From Hyaloscypha bicolor E (Eukaryota > Ascomycota > Leotiomycetes > Helotiales > Hyaloscyphaceae), in NCBI RefSeq assembly GCF_002865645.1, contig NW_020194588.1:310001-374000 (forward strand): a stretch of 64,000 bases of DNA. The letters are read 5' to 3'. Under the pieces are notes generated by a model. The model had not been told where the DNA came from. It made no database searches and was given only the letters and a program-made list of their open reading frames with translations. Shown here piece after piece: positions 46,000 through 59,650 of the stretch. Numbering within the stretch: position 1 is the stretch's first letter; each line of letters begins with the position of its first letter. Both the position numbers and the translations under genes were made by a program.

Positions 46000-48900
46000 A
46001 CTAATAATACTATAAAGATAGATCTTCGGGAATATCTAAATACCAAGTTATATTAGTATACCTTATATAGAACTTCTAATAAGAACCTATAGAATCTATT
46101 TAAGAATAATTTCAAGAACTTTAATAGTATAACCTTTGGTTAATATAGCTATACTAAACTATAAACCCTTTAAAAATACCTTTAGTATAATAGTATTTAT
46201 ATTAAATAGAACTATATATATCTTATTATAATATAGTCTCTATTTAATATTATTTAGGAGGAAATAATATATATTTAGTATAAAGCTAATATTATTAAAG
46301 ATAGCCTAATTAGAATAGATCTTCTAAAAGAACCTATTATATCGGTTTATTTTACTCTAAAAGGAACTAAATAAAAGGGAACTAAGTATTCTCGGTTAAC
46401 TAGCTAGTCGAATCAAGGTATTTATTTATCTTTTCCAAATTAAGGTTATTTACTACTTTTACTTTTACTACTACTACTGGATCTACTATATCCGAAAGGC
46501 CTCTAGTCGATTCCTACTATTACTACTAGGAAGCTTATTAGAAAAGTAGTAAAGATATATATTAAGATATAGAAATATAATAGAACTAATAGTAGTTTTA
46601 ATTAAAAACTTATTATTTTTCTAAATATTTACTAATATATAAAACTCTTAGAAGAGGTATTAGTAAGAGCTTTTTCTATTATATTAAAGGAACTAATATA
46701 AAACTACTTCTATAATAATAAGCTCTCTTAATATATATATAAAGAAGCCTATATAAATATTTATAGTTTCTTTAAAGGCCCAGTTACTATTATTGAAATT
46801 TAGATAAATAGAATACTATTACCTTAGTAATTATAATAGTAAAAGACTCTAAAAAGACAATATTCGAGCTTATTTAATTACTAATTAATAAGCTATACAA
46901 ATTATAATATAGCCTTATTTCTATTTTATAAACTACTGAATTCCTATATAATAAGATTATTATTATTACGAAACCGAATCTCTGGGCTTGGAAAGCAAGG
47001 TAAAGTGGCTCTTAATCCGAGGATTCTAAACTAAGGAAGGAAGCTTGTATATACAGGAGCTTTGGTGTTCTAAATACTAGCCCTAACCGCATGCGCTATT
47101 GCGTGGTCACGTGACGCTAAATTTCCTAGTAAAGCGGCAGAGCGTAATAATTATTTCCTATTAAGGCTTACCGGTATACTAATATATAGTCTCGAACTCT
47201 CCTAATAATTTCGGCTAGCTTATTAATAAGCTCTAATTATCTATTACTACCTATAAAAAGAAATAATAGATTAATATCCAGATCCTTTTTACTAATTAAT
47301 AATACTATTCTTAAAATCTTCCAAATTACTATCTATCCGGAAATTATTAATACAGATCTAACTATAACTTCGAAATCTGTAATAACTATTTCAAATCCTA
47401 TAATTATAATAATTATATTCCGAAGTTGTATTTTATATATAAAAGATTTGAATACTATTTATAAAAGTATATACCAGAGAAATAAAAGGCTAAGAAAACT
47501 CGATTCAAAAATAGAAATATTTACTAATTTAGATCCCGAAATACTTATAACTTTAATAAATATTTTAGTAGTATTTATATATAATATATTACCGAATTTA
47601 AAAAAAAAAAGAAAATAATAAGAATAGTAAGAACAAACTAGTAAATAATATCTTTAAAGCCCTATTAGTAGAAATAGATAAAAGAAAGAAATATTATTCT
47701 AATTTCTATTTTATTTCTATTAAGAGCTTTCTAGCTGCTTTTATAGTTTCTATTTCTATTATTTCTATAACTAATATTCTTATAGATAACCTTATTTCCC
47801 TTTCTTTTATATATTAGATAATAGGCGAAAACTATACTTTAGAGTCTATTAAATAGATAAAAAATACTCAGATATTTATAGTTAATAATATATTAAGATA
47901 TAATACTTACTACTTTTATAGAATTATAATTAATACTAGAGCCTTTAGATTCTCAACTACTAGTTCTAACTAATTCCAAGCTTTATAGTAGACTAATAGT
48001 AGTATCTAACTTAATAAAACTACTAAAGGTTAAGTTAATATCTAGTTTAGTATTGGATCTATATCCTTTATTAGATCTATAATAGTAAAAATACTAATTA
48101 GGCAAGTATAATTCTATATTATACCTATAAAGACTTTATTTCTATTTAGCTTAACTAATATAAATAAGCTAGAAATCTATTTTAATAATCTTACTAATTA
48201 TCTTATTATTTCTAATAGATATTTTATATCTATAGTATAATATTTTAAATACTCTTTCCTATTTTGAAATACTATTTTATAAAGCTTTATTTCCGAATTC
48301 TTTACTTATAACTCCTGCTTTCTTATAGAAATCGAATTATAATATCTATATTACTATTTTAGTTATTTATCTATTAGTAAGCTCCGAAATATACTAGAAC
48401 AAGCAGGCTATAATATTAATATAGAAGCCCTTAAATACCTTATAAAGTACTATAAATAATACCAGAAATTCGAATAATTATTAGAATAATTTAAGTTTAA
48501 CCTGAGAAATAATATTAGCTTTAACTATTCTATTATTATTAATATTTTCTATATTTCCGGTAAGTCTATATTCTATATTATTAATAAAGGTACTCAATAT
48601 TAAGCCGGCTAATAGCTTTAAAATATTAGTATATTATATATTTGGGATATCCTAAAATAGTATTGAATTAATATCTATTTAGGCCCTTTTAATTAGATTA
48701 TAGTAGAAACCAGAAAGTAGTTTATTAGTAAAGAGTTTACTTAGCTTATAAATACTATAGGAACTAAGATTAAAATCGTTTCTATAGAAGCTTATAATTC
48801 CGTCGGAATTATAAAATACTATTATAGTCTAATTTAATATATTTATCTTATTATTATAGCCGAAACTAATAGAATTAATAAGAATACTATACTTTAAATA

Positions 48901-50460
48901 GCTTTTAAGGCCATTAATAATTCTGCTAGACCTAATAGTATTATTCTAATTCTTTTAGTTTATAGTACTTTATTTTAAATAACCGAATATAATACTTTAT
49001 TACTAACTATATTATAGTAATTAATAGTACTTAAAAAGGTAATAGCAGAAATTCAAAAGCTTCGAGCTAGATACTAGATTATAAATACCTTAAATACCCG
49101 AAATGGTTTTAGTACTATTAATATCTATAAACTTTCTTTAAATTTGGATATTCTTATATAATATAAAGGGAATACCGGTTAATCTAGTAATTAGAATAGG
49201 CTATATAAGCTAGTAGCCATTAATAAGAAGAACTATATACTAGCTCTACTATATAGTAATATTACTTTCTATTTAATTTCTATAAAGCCCTTTTATATAG
49301 AGGATATTAAGGTTATTACTAATAGTTCTAAATCTGAACCTGTTCTCGAACTCTATAATAAGGCCAAAAGTAATATAGATATAATTCCTTTTATTATTCC
49401 TACTATTTTACTAAAGTATAGTAAAGAACGCCCTTATAAAAACCGGGATATTATAGTATTCCTATAGGATAATAACCTATATAAGGACTTCCGTTAAGTT
49501 AAAATTACTAGCCTTTTAAAAAAGGATATATTTAAGATTATTTCCAGATCTCAGATATTAAAAAAGAAGTATAAATACCTTATTTCTAATTATAATCTCA
49601 AGTTTAATAGAGGTATTATCTATACAAATACTACTGGAATTACCTTTATATAGGAATATTAGTATAAAAACCTTTAAACCATTTCTATAAAGAATACTAT
49701 TACTATAAATAATAGAAGTACTATTTATTAAGATCTTTCTATTAAGGACTAATATATTATCTAATATATTAGAGAAGTATATATTATATTAGTCTATTAA
49801 CTAGAAGCTTTATATAACCTATTAATTACTATTTAAGCTATTAAATTCTTGGAAACTAATATAAAGATATTTAATAAGTATATTTAATAGTAAATTAAAA
49901 ATATTACTAGAGGACTGAGATTTATAAAGCTAGTAAAGAAGTTCTTATATTTAATTGTTTTTATAAATACTTTATTTATAAATAATAGAGATCTCTTTTC
50001 CCAAATCGGATATATTCTAGTTCTAATAAATAGAACTAGATATACTAATATTATCTACTAGTTCTCTATCAAATATAAGAGAGTTACCAGAAGTATTCTA
50101 GCTTCGGAATTCTATAGTATAGCTTATAGTTTTAATATAAGTACTTTAGTTAAATCTATAATTAATAGAATACTAGAAATAGAACTACTATTAGTAGTTT
50201 ATATAGATTCGAAGTCGTTATTTGAATATTTTATTAAATTGGGAACTATTCGAGAAAAGTATCTAATAATTAATATAATATACCTCTATTAGATATATAA
50301 ATAATAAGAGATTATAGAAGTCAAATAAATTAAGAGAGAATTAAATCCTGCCGATTTTATAATAAAATTAAAGCCAATAAACACTCTCAAATACCTAATT
50401 AATACAAATACTATATAATTAAATATAAAGAAATAGGTTAAATATAGATAGGACAGAAAA
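46000..50460 (+). pseudogene. Copia D polyprotein relic lacking the RT catalytic core
   Basis: Gag occupies about 46000-47600 and is interrupted by the insertion at 46966-47147. The protease motif, INTRAFRF in place of DTGASRF, is at about 47930. The integrase lies about 48200-49200 with AYNSVG at about 48797. The sequence then runs KDYFQI-like to about 49565 and jumps directly to the end of the reverse transcriptase (KYKYLISNYNLKFNR), skipping what is 29305-29865 in copy C, including the QTDDTLF-equivalent motif. RNase H follows at about 50090-50400 (SKSLFEYFIKLGT region near 50210). This copy could not have made its own reverse transcriptase. Confidence 0.8.
46966..47147. mobile_element. 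Short GC-richer insertion in Copia D (MITE or SINE-like)
   Basis: About 180 bp of normal composition inside an AT-rich element; copy C has an empty site near 26885. The ends read ATTACG...CGTAAT, a 6-bp inverted pair. The target duplication is not resolvable because both flanks are ATT-rich. Possible alternative: words AAAGTGGCTC and GGATTCTAAAC have faint tRNA A/B-box character, so a SINE is not excluded. No coding frame. Confidence 0.65.
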
Positions 50461-50494
50461 TAAATATATAAGATAGGAGTATATTATAGGAGTA

Positions 50495-50533
50495 GAAGTT
50501 ATATATAAAAGGCTATAGCCTTTAGTATATAAC
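50495..50533. repeat. Mobile palindrome, copy in Copia D
   Basis: Absent at the matching site of copy C (near 30795), present in Copia A; flanked by direct TAGAAGT words at about 50493 and 50543. Confidence 0.75.
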
Positions 50534-50656
50534 TAAAACCTTAGAAGTAATATAGATATATAAAGTATTTGAGAAATCTGGTACTAGGCCGGATTAGGGA
50601 ATTTATATATAATTAGAGGAAAATACTATTTTTCGCATTTTTTAGAAAGTTTCTAG

Positions 50657-50956
50657 TATTAGTATAGCTATTTCTTTGGGAATTATATATATAGTTACGG
50701 AATACGAGATACGGGATATAAGTAATAGAATATAGGTAATAGGATATAGGATACGGGATATAGTTATATAACCTCGTATTTCATTAGTAACTCGACTAGT
50801 AGACTAGACTCCTTTAGGCTTAGCAAATTTAGGAATTATATATTAATACTATAATATTATAATTTTTATTTCTAAATAATAATAACTTTACTAACTATAT
50901 ATAAATAGTACTTCTATACTTATATAACGGTATTATATATTACTAGTAAACTAATA
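50657..50956 (+). repeat. 3' LTR of Copia D
   Basis: 300 bp, TATTAGTATAGC...AACTAATA, followed by TTTAG. Confidence 0.9.
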
Positions 50957-50961
50957 TTTAG

Positions 50962-53900
50962 AAAAGAGTAAAATATAGATATAAGCGAATTTTAATAAAG
51001 TAAATAATTATTATTAATTATAAATTATTAAATTTATATTTCTTATTTAATTCTTTTAATTCTTATAGATTTTTATAAGTAATAGATAACTTTTTAAAAT
51101 ATTATAAAAAGAAACGAAAAAGATTAAGTTTATAATTAAAATAATTTGATTTTATTAAACTATAATAATTTAGTTTTAATAATAGTTAAACTTAATATTA
51201 TAATTAAAAATATCTTTTTCTTTAGTTAAAAAAGCAAGTTATCTTATAACTTTCTATAAGATTTTTTATAAATATTTCTTCTATAACTTTTAAGTAAATC
51301 TTAAGTTATATAATTACTAATTAATATATTATAAATAAAATATATTAATTAGAATTCTTATAACTACTTCTTAATAGAAATTTCTAATATATAAAAATAG
51401 CTAAAAAGAATTATTTTACTTTTATTAACTAAAGAAAAGGGCTTCTTTTATTATAATATTAAGTTTAATTATTAAGAATTATAAAATAAAGCAAGTTCGA
51501 GAAGTTTTTATTACTAATTCTAGTAGCTTTAATTACTATTTTATATAGCCTAATTATTATATATAAATTAGCTAATATTACTTTATTATTATTTATATTT
51601 TATAATTAATAATAAATTCTTTAAAATAAACTAATCTTTATTTTTTTAATTCTTATAATATTAAAAATAAACTAATATTATATTTGAGAAAATATATCTT
51701 TAATCTTCTATTATATATATATCCTTTATTACTTTTATAAATTCTAGGTAAAGTAAAAAAGAAAATATAATAGCCTAGTCTAATTTTACTAATCTTATAA
51801 TATAGCTTATAGCAAGCTATTAGAATTCAAATATACTATTTCCGAAATTATTTCTAGATTTCCAGAACTTTATTTAAGCTAGTTTAGTTATAAATCTATT
51901 AAAAAATTTAATAAGTAAAGAGAATTTATTATTTATTATTAAGCTAATAATTAAAAAGAAAATAATTTAAAAAAATAAGAGAATTAAAACAAGCTAATTA
52001 CTTTTAAATAAATATAATATATTATTAATTTCGCTAATATATATATAAGATTAATTATTATCTAGCTATTTTATAAAAAGGCCTGGTTTATTATTTTAAA
52101 TTATATATTATTAGCTATTTTTATAATAATTATTTAATTTAAAATAAATTAAAGATATATTAATTAGGCTTTAATTTTAATAGTATAAATAGTAATAAAG
52201 TAATTTCTATAAGTTATTAATAAGTCGGAAATAATAGCTATTAAGGCTCTAAATTAGATATTAGCTAGTAATAATATTAGTATTATAAATAATAATAATA
52301 TAAGATACTAAAAATAATTAATAGTTAAATAATATTATATAACTAATTCTTTAATATAAAACTTTAAGCCTCTAATTAAAAGCAAGCCTAAATATATTAA
52401 TTATTTCTAATTAAATCAAATGTTATATTTATAAATATAACTAGAAATTATAATTATAATTAAATACTAAATACTAGTATTAGTTTACTAATTACTTGTA
52501 ATTATAATAGAAATAGTATTAATTATTACTTTTTAATATTATATTTAATATTTTTTTTTTAAATATAGCTAAATAATTAAAGAAAAGATTTATTAATAAA
52601 TATTATTATTATATTAGCCTTTATATTATTTTATTAGAATTCTAAATAACTTTAATATTATTAAAATCTAAGAATTAAAATATATTTTAAGATTTAGAAT
52701 TATAATTAATTATAAAAGATATTTAGTTTATAAGTAAGTTTAAAGAATTAAAAGCTAATTCTTTTAATTTATTAAATTGCCTCAAAAATTATATTATTTA
52801 TTATTTATATATATTTGTTATTTCTATAATATTTTAAGTATATAATATATTTATAATAAGTTATTATACTCTAGTTCGAATTTCTATTACTTCTTGTTTT
52901 ATAAATTATTTATAATATTTCCTTTCTTTTAATTTTAATTATATTAAAGTTTTACTAAAAGAAATATTTCAAAATAATTAGGATTATAGCCCCGAGATTC
53001 GTAAATTAAATTTTCTTTTATATTAATATTATTTATAAATATTACTTTTAGAATTATTATTAATTATAATATAATATAAAATTTATAAGTTAAATAATCT
53101 TATACTTTATTAGATCTTTTATTTATAATTATAATTTAAAGAATAACTATTAATTAGCTCGAATTTTTAAGAAATATAGTTTTTATTTAATTAATTAGTT
53201 TATTAATTATATTTATTTAAATATTAAATTATATTAAATTCTTCTAATATATAATATATTAATTATTATAATATATTATTAAGAATTAAAGAATTTCAAT
53301 AATATAAATAATTCCCTAAAAAGCAAGCTTTTTATATATTATTATTATAAATAAGTAATATATATATTTCTTATTAATTACTTGCTTAATATCTTTTAAA
53401 TCTAATTCTTGCCTTATTTTCTATATTTATTAGCTCTTTAATCTTTGCTTTCTCTTTAGTAAATTTAATAAATTAATTATTCCAATTTATTAACTAAGAA
53501 AAACAATTAAAAAGAATTTTTAATAAGCTATATTTTTTTAAATAAAAAGACTCTCGAATAAATTTCTTTTTACTCTAATAAATATATATATTATAAAAGC
53601 TTAATAATAATATATAATTATAACTTACTATTACTAGATAAAGAATAATAGACTAATTTCTCTTTTCTTAATTTTATTTAATATTTATTTAGGCTTAAAG
53701 TTATACTTTTCTATTTCTAGTTATATTCTTTATTCTAAAAGCCGGTTTTTATTAAATAAGCTTATATATAAAAAATAATTTCTTATATATTATTTTATAT
53801 ATTTTGGCTATTAGCTTTAATAATTCTTTTTATTAAAATTAATAAAAAACTTATTTAATATAAAAAGAGCTTTTTTTATTCGAATTTTAATAAATACTTT

Positions 53901-54354
53901 TTACTTATATATATTAGAATCTAGGCTCGAGATTATAAGGTAATTTAAAAAGGTTTTTAGAATATTAAATTAAATAAAACCTCTAGAATTTTATTTTATT
54001 ATTACTTTATAATTTATTTTAAAGATTATATAAAAAATAGACTTTAATATTATAAAGATTACTTACTAAAATATTAAAAGTAAAAGAAATATAATATTAG
54101 TTTTATAATATTTCTATTATTACTTATTTTAATTTACTAAATATAAAATTTATTTATTTTGATTTCTATTAATATATATTATTATAATTTAATTATTAGC
54201 TTTATTTTGGGTTTTAGCTTAATTAGCTTTTTATTATATTATTTTAAGATTTATTAAATATAGCTTTATTAAATATACAATTAATATATATAAGTTATTA
54301 TATATGTTTTAATATTATAATATTATTTTTATAAGATATATAATAATAAAATAA
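50962..54354. other. AT-rich block, unidentified relic
   Basis: Long plus-strand stretches (about 51750-52150 and 52600-54300) read as Tyr/Pro/Arg/Ile-rich peptides broken mainly by TAA/TAG, suggesting an old coding element, but no domain is recognisable and the frame was not checked throughout. No LTR pair was found. Confidence 0.35.
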
Positions 54355-54650
54355 TATATAAATAGTTAAGGTAAATAAGCTATAAAATAATACTTGCAAA
54401 TATAAATAATTTCAAGAATTAATTCTAATAAAAGACTAATTAATGCCCCTTTCTAAAGCTAGAAGCATTTCCCTATATATTTTCTAGTATTTAGTTAAGT
54501 ATATAAAGTTTTTTATTTAATTAGGAAATGTAATCCCATATAATTCATGTGATTTTAATTATAAGCTTTATTTAAAAGAGGAAACTAGATTTATAATATC
54601 TGATATCTATTTATATACTATTATATATATTTATTATATTAATTTTTTTC
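54355..54650 (-). repeat. Dispersed 260-bp repeat, copy 4 (least mutated)
   Basis: Reverse orientation of 23205-23515 and 39455-39725. It retains GC-containing words such as AATGCCCC and AATGTAATCCCATATAATTC, so it is the best template for this family. Confidence 0.65.
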
Positions 54651-55040
54651 TGAGTACTTGTTTCTAAGAGGCCTAAGAAACTATAAATAGCTTTATATAT
54701 ACTCTCAGAAATCTTTCTGGTTCCTGGTTTTCCCTAAAAACTTTCTATATTTATTCTATTATTATACTAGATAATGAATCTAAGAATATAGTTTATTAAT
54801 TCTGTCTAGTTAATTTGTAAATTGCTTTTAATAATTCCCTTTTATAAAAGTAATATAGGTATAATATATATTATTAGATATAAAGTTTATTTGTTCTTTT
54901 AATTAGTTTGTAAATTTTATTTTAGCCTCTATTTACGAATAAACTATTACTCTATAGGCCTAAAAGCTTAGAAAAGCTAATTCAATTTTCTAGTTTATTT
55001 ATAAATTCTTTCTTTAGAATTTTCTGGGTATTTCTAGTAT
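54651..55040. other. Moderately AT-rich spacer
   Basis: Less mutated than its surroundings; no recognisable feature. Confidence 0.4.
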
Positions 55041-55344
55041 TATGGGAGGGAAACTATAATAAGACAAAAACCCATATAAAGTATACCAGAGTGCAAAACG
55101 TGACTTGATAGCAAAATAACAAGATCAAAAGCGTAAATAGTAAAGTATAAACAGTATATAGTATGCAAAGCTCAAATTAATTAAATACTCAGGAGGGATT
55201 ATTCTCTAGAACTATAGAAAAACCAGCTTTCTTATGTGATTTCTGCAAGTTATATATAAAAGGCCGCAGCCTTTGCCATGTAATCAAAACCTCAAAACCG
55301 CCAAAACAATATGATTTTTGGAGAGTACGGCTTGCCGTACCATA
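55041..55344 (-). mobile_element. Solo LTR of the Gypsy I family
   Basis: 304 bp, TATGGGAGGG...CCGTACCATA, with a 4-bp target duplication GTAT at 55037-55040 and 55345-55348, the same duplication length as Gypsy I (ATAG). No internal region adjoins it, so it is a recombination remnant. It retains many GC bases lost in the LTRs of Gypsy I, so it is younger or was spared RIP. Orientation is given by comparison with Gypsy I. Confidence 0.88.
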
Positions 55345-56287
55345 GTATATAGCCGGTTTCGAATTTATAATTATTATTTAGGGAAAAAGTATTATAAAAA
55401 GGCCTCTTTTTTTCTATTAACTAATCTTCTTTTTCTTAATTATAATATTATATCTAGCTTCTTTTTATTTCTTCGCTTTTTTTCTAAGCCTTCTTTAAGC
55501 CTTTTTTAAGTTTCTTTAAGATCTTTTAAGCTTCTTTAAATATTCATTTTTACTTCTTTATTTATTAAAATAAATTCTTTCTTTATACTCATTAGCTCAT
55601 TACTAATTATTTAGCTAGTACTCTTATAGCCTTAATTCGCCTTTATTATTTTTAATATTTCAAGAATATTATTAAGCTTTCCGATTTTACTTATATTAAA
55701 AGTAATAATTACTTAATATATAACTAGTATTATTTTAAGAATTAAAAATATAATCTTATAAGTTATAATTTCCTTTCTTATTCTCTATTCTAATATTATT
55801 TAAGGTTTCTCAAATATATATAATATAATTAAACTACCTTTTTTAAGCTATAAATATATATAAGTATCTTTTTTATTTTTTACTTAACTAAAAGAAGGCT
55901 TTTTCTGCCTTTCTTTTATACTAATTTTTATATATTTCTTATATTAAAGCTATTATTTGAGGCTAACGGATTTCTCTAATAATTTAAAATATAAATTAAG
56001 TAATTCTTATTAGCTTAATATAAATATAAAGTACTTTTAAAGATATAATTAATTCTTTTTAATATTAAATAAGCTTATTTCCTTTTTATTTTTTATTAAT
56101 AGCTAATAGCTTTATAGGCCAATTTGCTATTTATTTCTCGAGAGAATCCTAATAAAAATAATAATAAGAATAGAATATTTATAAGATATAGAAATTGGAG
56201 TTTTTAATAATTTTTATATAGTTTTTCTAAGAATAAATATATGGTTTTTTAATAGTTTTTAAATAAAAGTATTTATTTTTTATATTT
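55345..56287. other. AT-rich DNA 3' of the chromovirus pol
   Basis: Should hold the 3' untranslated region and perhaps the 3' LTR of Gypsy II, but no LTR pair could be matched. Repeated CTTCTTTAAG-like words at 55480-55540 are low-complexity. Confidence 0.4.
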
Positions 56288-59200
56288 TTATTTAGCTAAT
56301 AATATTATAATATTACTCTTTTTGAAATATTCTTGTAATTATTAAGCTATATTCTCTAGATTACTTAATAGTTCCTATATATTATTTACTAATAAATAGC
56401 CTTTCTAATAAATAAAATACTTTTTTCTTTTTTTACTCTTTCTATAATCTATAATAGATTTTATTTCAAACTTCTCTTTGCCCTTAATCTTAACTAGTTC
56501 TGGTTCTATTATAGTACTAGCTTGTAAATATTATAGTTCTAAAAGAAAAATATAGAAAATATTATAAATCTAATATAATAATAATAATTCTAAATAATAT
56601 ATCTATTTATATATTTCTATAACTTCTAGAACTTTAAAGAAGCTAAGATATTTATTTACTAGCTTTATACTAGAATAAAGCTATTAAATATTCTTTATAT
56701 AAAGTATAACTTTATTATATGTTTTTTTATTATAGTACTTTCTTTATATATTTATTGTTTTTTATTATTACTTTTCTAATATCTCTTATTTTACTTATAT
56801 TCTTTATATTCTTTCTTATATTACTAGTATTTTTTCTTTTTAGAATATTATTTTTAATATATAGTTTAATATTAGAATAAAATTTATATAATATATAAAA
56901 TAGAAATATTTCTATTATTAAATATATGAAATTATTATATATGAATTTCGTAAAAGCAAGCTTTATTATTTAGTTATTTTACTAATAATTAATATAATAC
57001 CTTAAGTACTATTTCAGAATTTGGTTTAGATTCTTTATTTATTTATTAGTTTGCAGGTAAAATATTATATTTAACTATTACTAAACTTTTAAGTAAAAGT
57101 ATAAACTTAATTAGAACTTACTTATAAAAATAGATTCTTTATTAGAGATTATATTTGCAGATATACTAAAGTCTTTAATAATATAATATATAAATAGCTT
57201 TACTAGCTCAGGAGCCGAGATTTCTTTAGTAATTAAAATATATTATATTATTTTCGTATATTTATTAATAATAATAAATATAAAATTATATATTTTATTA
57301 TAAAATCTAAAAAGAATTAGTTTTATAATAAAGTCTCTAGTAATTTCTTATTATAGCTTAGAGGAAATAGGAAATAAATTAAATATATTATATAATAGAT
57401 ATTTCTTTACTTTAATTTATTAATATATAAAATAAGTTCTAATATAGTTTTTATATTTTTTCTTATATTTTATTAGAAGTATTTTCTTTAGAGAATCTGT
57501 AGTATTTTATTCATACTAAAATATCTATATATAGAATTATTATAATTTGCTTATAATAATTCTTTTTCGAGAGTTAGTTTATTTAATATATAAATAATAC
57601 CCTAATATCTTAATAATTCTAGTAAAGATTTCCTTTAAAAACTATTTATATTACTAATATTATATTAAGAAATTAAGCTTTTAGTATTATAATACTAATT
57701 TAAGTAATATTTCTTTACTTTTCTTATATATTATTTCGAATTTAGCTATTTATATAGCTAGAATTTATAATATATATTTATTATAAAGTCTAGTTTTTTT
57801 TAATAGCCTATTAGTATAATTACTATATTTCGTATAGTATTTTAAGATAAAATTAAAGATAGCTAGCTTCTTTACTTATCTTATTTATTAATTATTTAAT
57901 TTTCTTTTAGTTATAAAATATTTCAAGTTATTATAATCTGTTTTAATAATAATAATATATCGGATATATATTAAGTAATATTACTAAATATAGAATATTA
58001 GAATAATAACTAAGAGTTTAAAATTATATATCTTATATCTATTTTTAATTATAATTATTTTTCTTAAATAGAAAATAATAGAATATTATTAGACTTTTAC
58101 CTTTTTATTAAAGAGCTAGATTAAAATAATAAAGAATTAATACTATTATAAATATAACTTTTAGCTTTCTAAAAGCCTTATTTGCCTTATTTATTTAATT
58201 AAGGTAATATTGCGGTTTTCTATTAGTTTTTAATAAATTAGTTAATTTCTTTATTATTCTAAAGTATTTATAAATAAACCTCTAGTAAAAGTTAATAAAA
58301 CCCAGAAATATTTGAATTTTCCGAATATTATTTTTCGGAACTAATTATTTTCTAATAGCTATAATTCGGCTAGCTTCTATATTTATATTATCTAAGCTAA
58401 TTATAAATCCCAAGAACTTTATTTTCTTTATATTAACCTTATATTTTGCTATTAAAGAGCTAGTATTATTATAATTACTCGAATATATATTAGATTACTA
58501 TTATATATTATTCTGGGTTCTTAAAATAAATTAGTATATTACCTAAATAAATTATATAAATAATATTTATAAGACTTATTAATATATAATTAATATATAT
58601 CTAAAATATTACCGGAGTATTAGAAAATCCAAAAGATATAATATAATACTTAAAATATTAATAATATATTTAAAATACTATTTTTTATTTATTACCTTTC
58701 CGAATTTATAACTAATAGTAAATATTTTTTAAGTCTACTTTTATATATATCTTTATTTTATAAAGCCTATTTATTATTTTACTAATAAATAGTAATAGTA
58801 TCTAGTTCTTAATAATAATTCTATTTAGATTCCGGTAATTAATATATAAATATAGGCTGCCTTTTTTCTTTAAAATAAATAAAATTAGAATATTAATTAG
58901 ACTAGTAAAATAATAAATTTATTTTTTCTTTAAGCTAATATTAAAATATTTCTAAAGAATTTTAAGCTTTTTTTCTAATAAAATATATATAAAACTATAT
59001 AATAATTAGAATTCTGGTTTTAGATCTATATAATGCTTTATTATATAGTAGTCGGGTAATATACTTATAGCTTTTATAAAGAATACTCGAAAAAGATTTT
59101 AATATTTCTTAGGAAATAGAGCTATTTTATTTATAATAATAGTAGTAATTCTTTAGCCATTTATTATAGAATAAGTAGTTAATAGAAAAACATATGTTTT

Positions 59201-59650
59201 ATATTTTATTACTTTAATAAACTTTCTAGTATTTAGAACTTTAATCTTTTATAGTCGAATTTAATATCTTTATATTACTTTTTTAAAGGAAATTAGGGAA
59301 TTAATATAATAAAGCTATAGAAATTCAAGTATTATATTAATATAGTTTAGATTAAAATTATATAATATAAAATATATATTAGTTTTTTTTTTTAGTTTTT
59401 TAGTATATTTTTAGTAATAATTCTAAAAATATAATCTTTATATAAATAGATTCTTCTTTTTTCTAGTAAAATCAAAAAAGTTACTTTTAAAATTAATAGA
59501 ATATCTATATCTAAAGCTAGCTTTCTCTTTATATAATTAGCCTCTATATCCGAAATAACTAATATTCTAACCTTATATTTACTATTTCTTATTTTAATAA
59601 TAATCTTAATTACTATTTTCGTTTTAGAAACTTTGCTTTCTATAATATAA
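56288..59650 (-). pseudogene. Gypsy II (chromovirus) pol relic: protease, RT, RNase H, integrase, chromodomain
   Basis: Minus-strand translation gives a classical chromovirus polyprotein. The reverse transcriptase at about 58530-58700 reads PFGFSNTPVIF...IIYLGNILIYF (normally YLDDILIYS), followed by NKVLGIYN-like and LGFTNFYxRFI-like text. Integrase zinc-finger-like text lies about 57400-57560, and the catalytic region at about 56940-57400 has INKYTKII, TKEISAPELVKLF, SNKESIFISKF and LQTNK. The C-terminus at about 56300-56475 is a chromodomain (KFEIKSIIDYRKSKKRKKY...KGYLL...NLENIA), ending with a stop at 56288-56290. Chromodomains target insertion to heterochromatin. The copy is dead through many RIP-type stops. 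It is a different family from Gypsy I, whose C-terminus lacks this domain. Confidence 0.85.

Larger units (their letters stand above)
44959..50956 (+). mobile_element. Ty1/Copia copy D, complete ends, RT core deleted
   Basis: LTRs 44959-45258 and 50657-50956 are 300 bp each. The target duplication is CTTAG (44954-44958) and TTTAG (50957-50961), differing by one C-to-T change. The interior is colinear with copy C except for a leader tandem repeat (45735-45835), a GC-richer insertion (46966-47147), a loss of about 560 bp in the reverse transcriptase (junction near 49565-49575) and the palindrome (50495-50533). RIP mutation is present but milder than in copies B and C. Confidence 0.9.

Noticed and set aside
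55318..55509. 63-codon frame crossing the right end of the solo LTR
   Set aside because: It spans the LTR/target junction and has no coding features.
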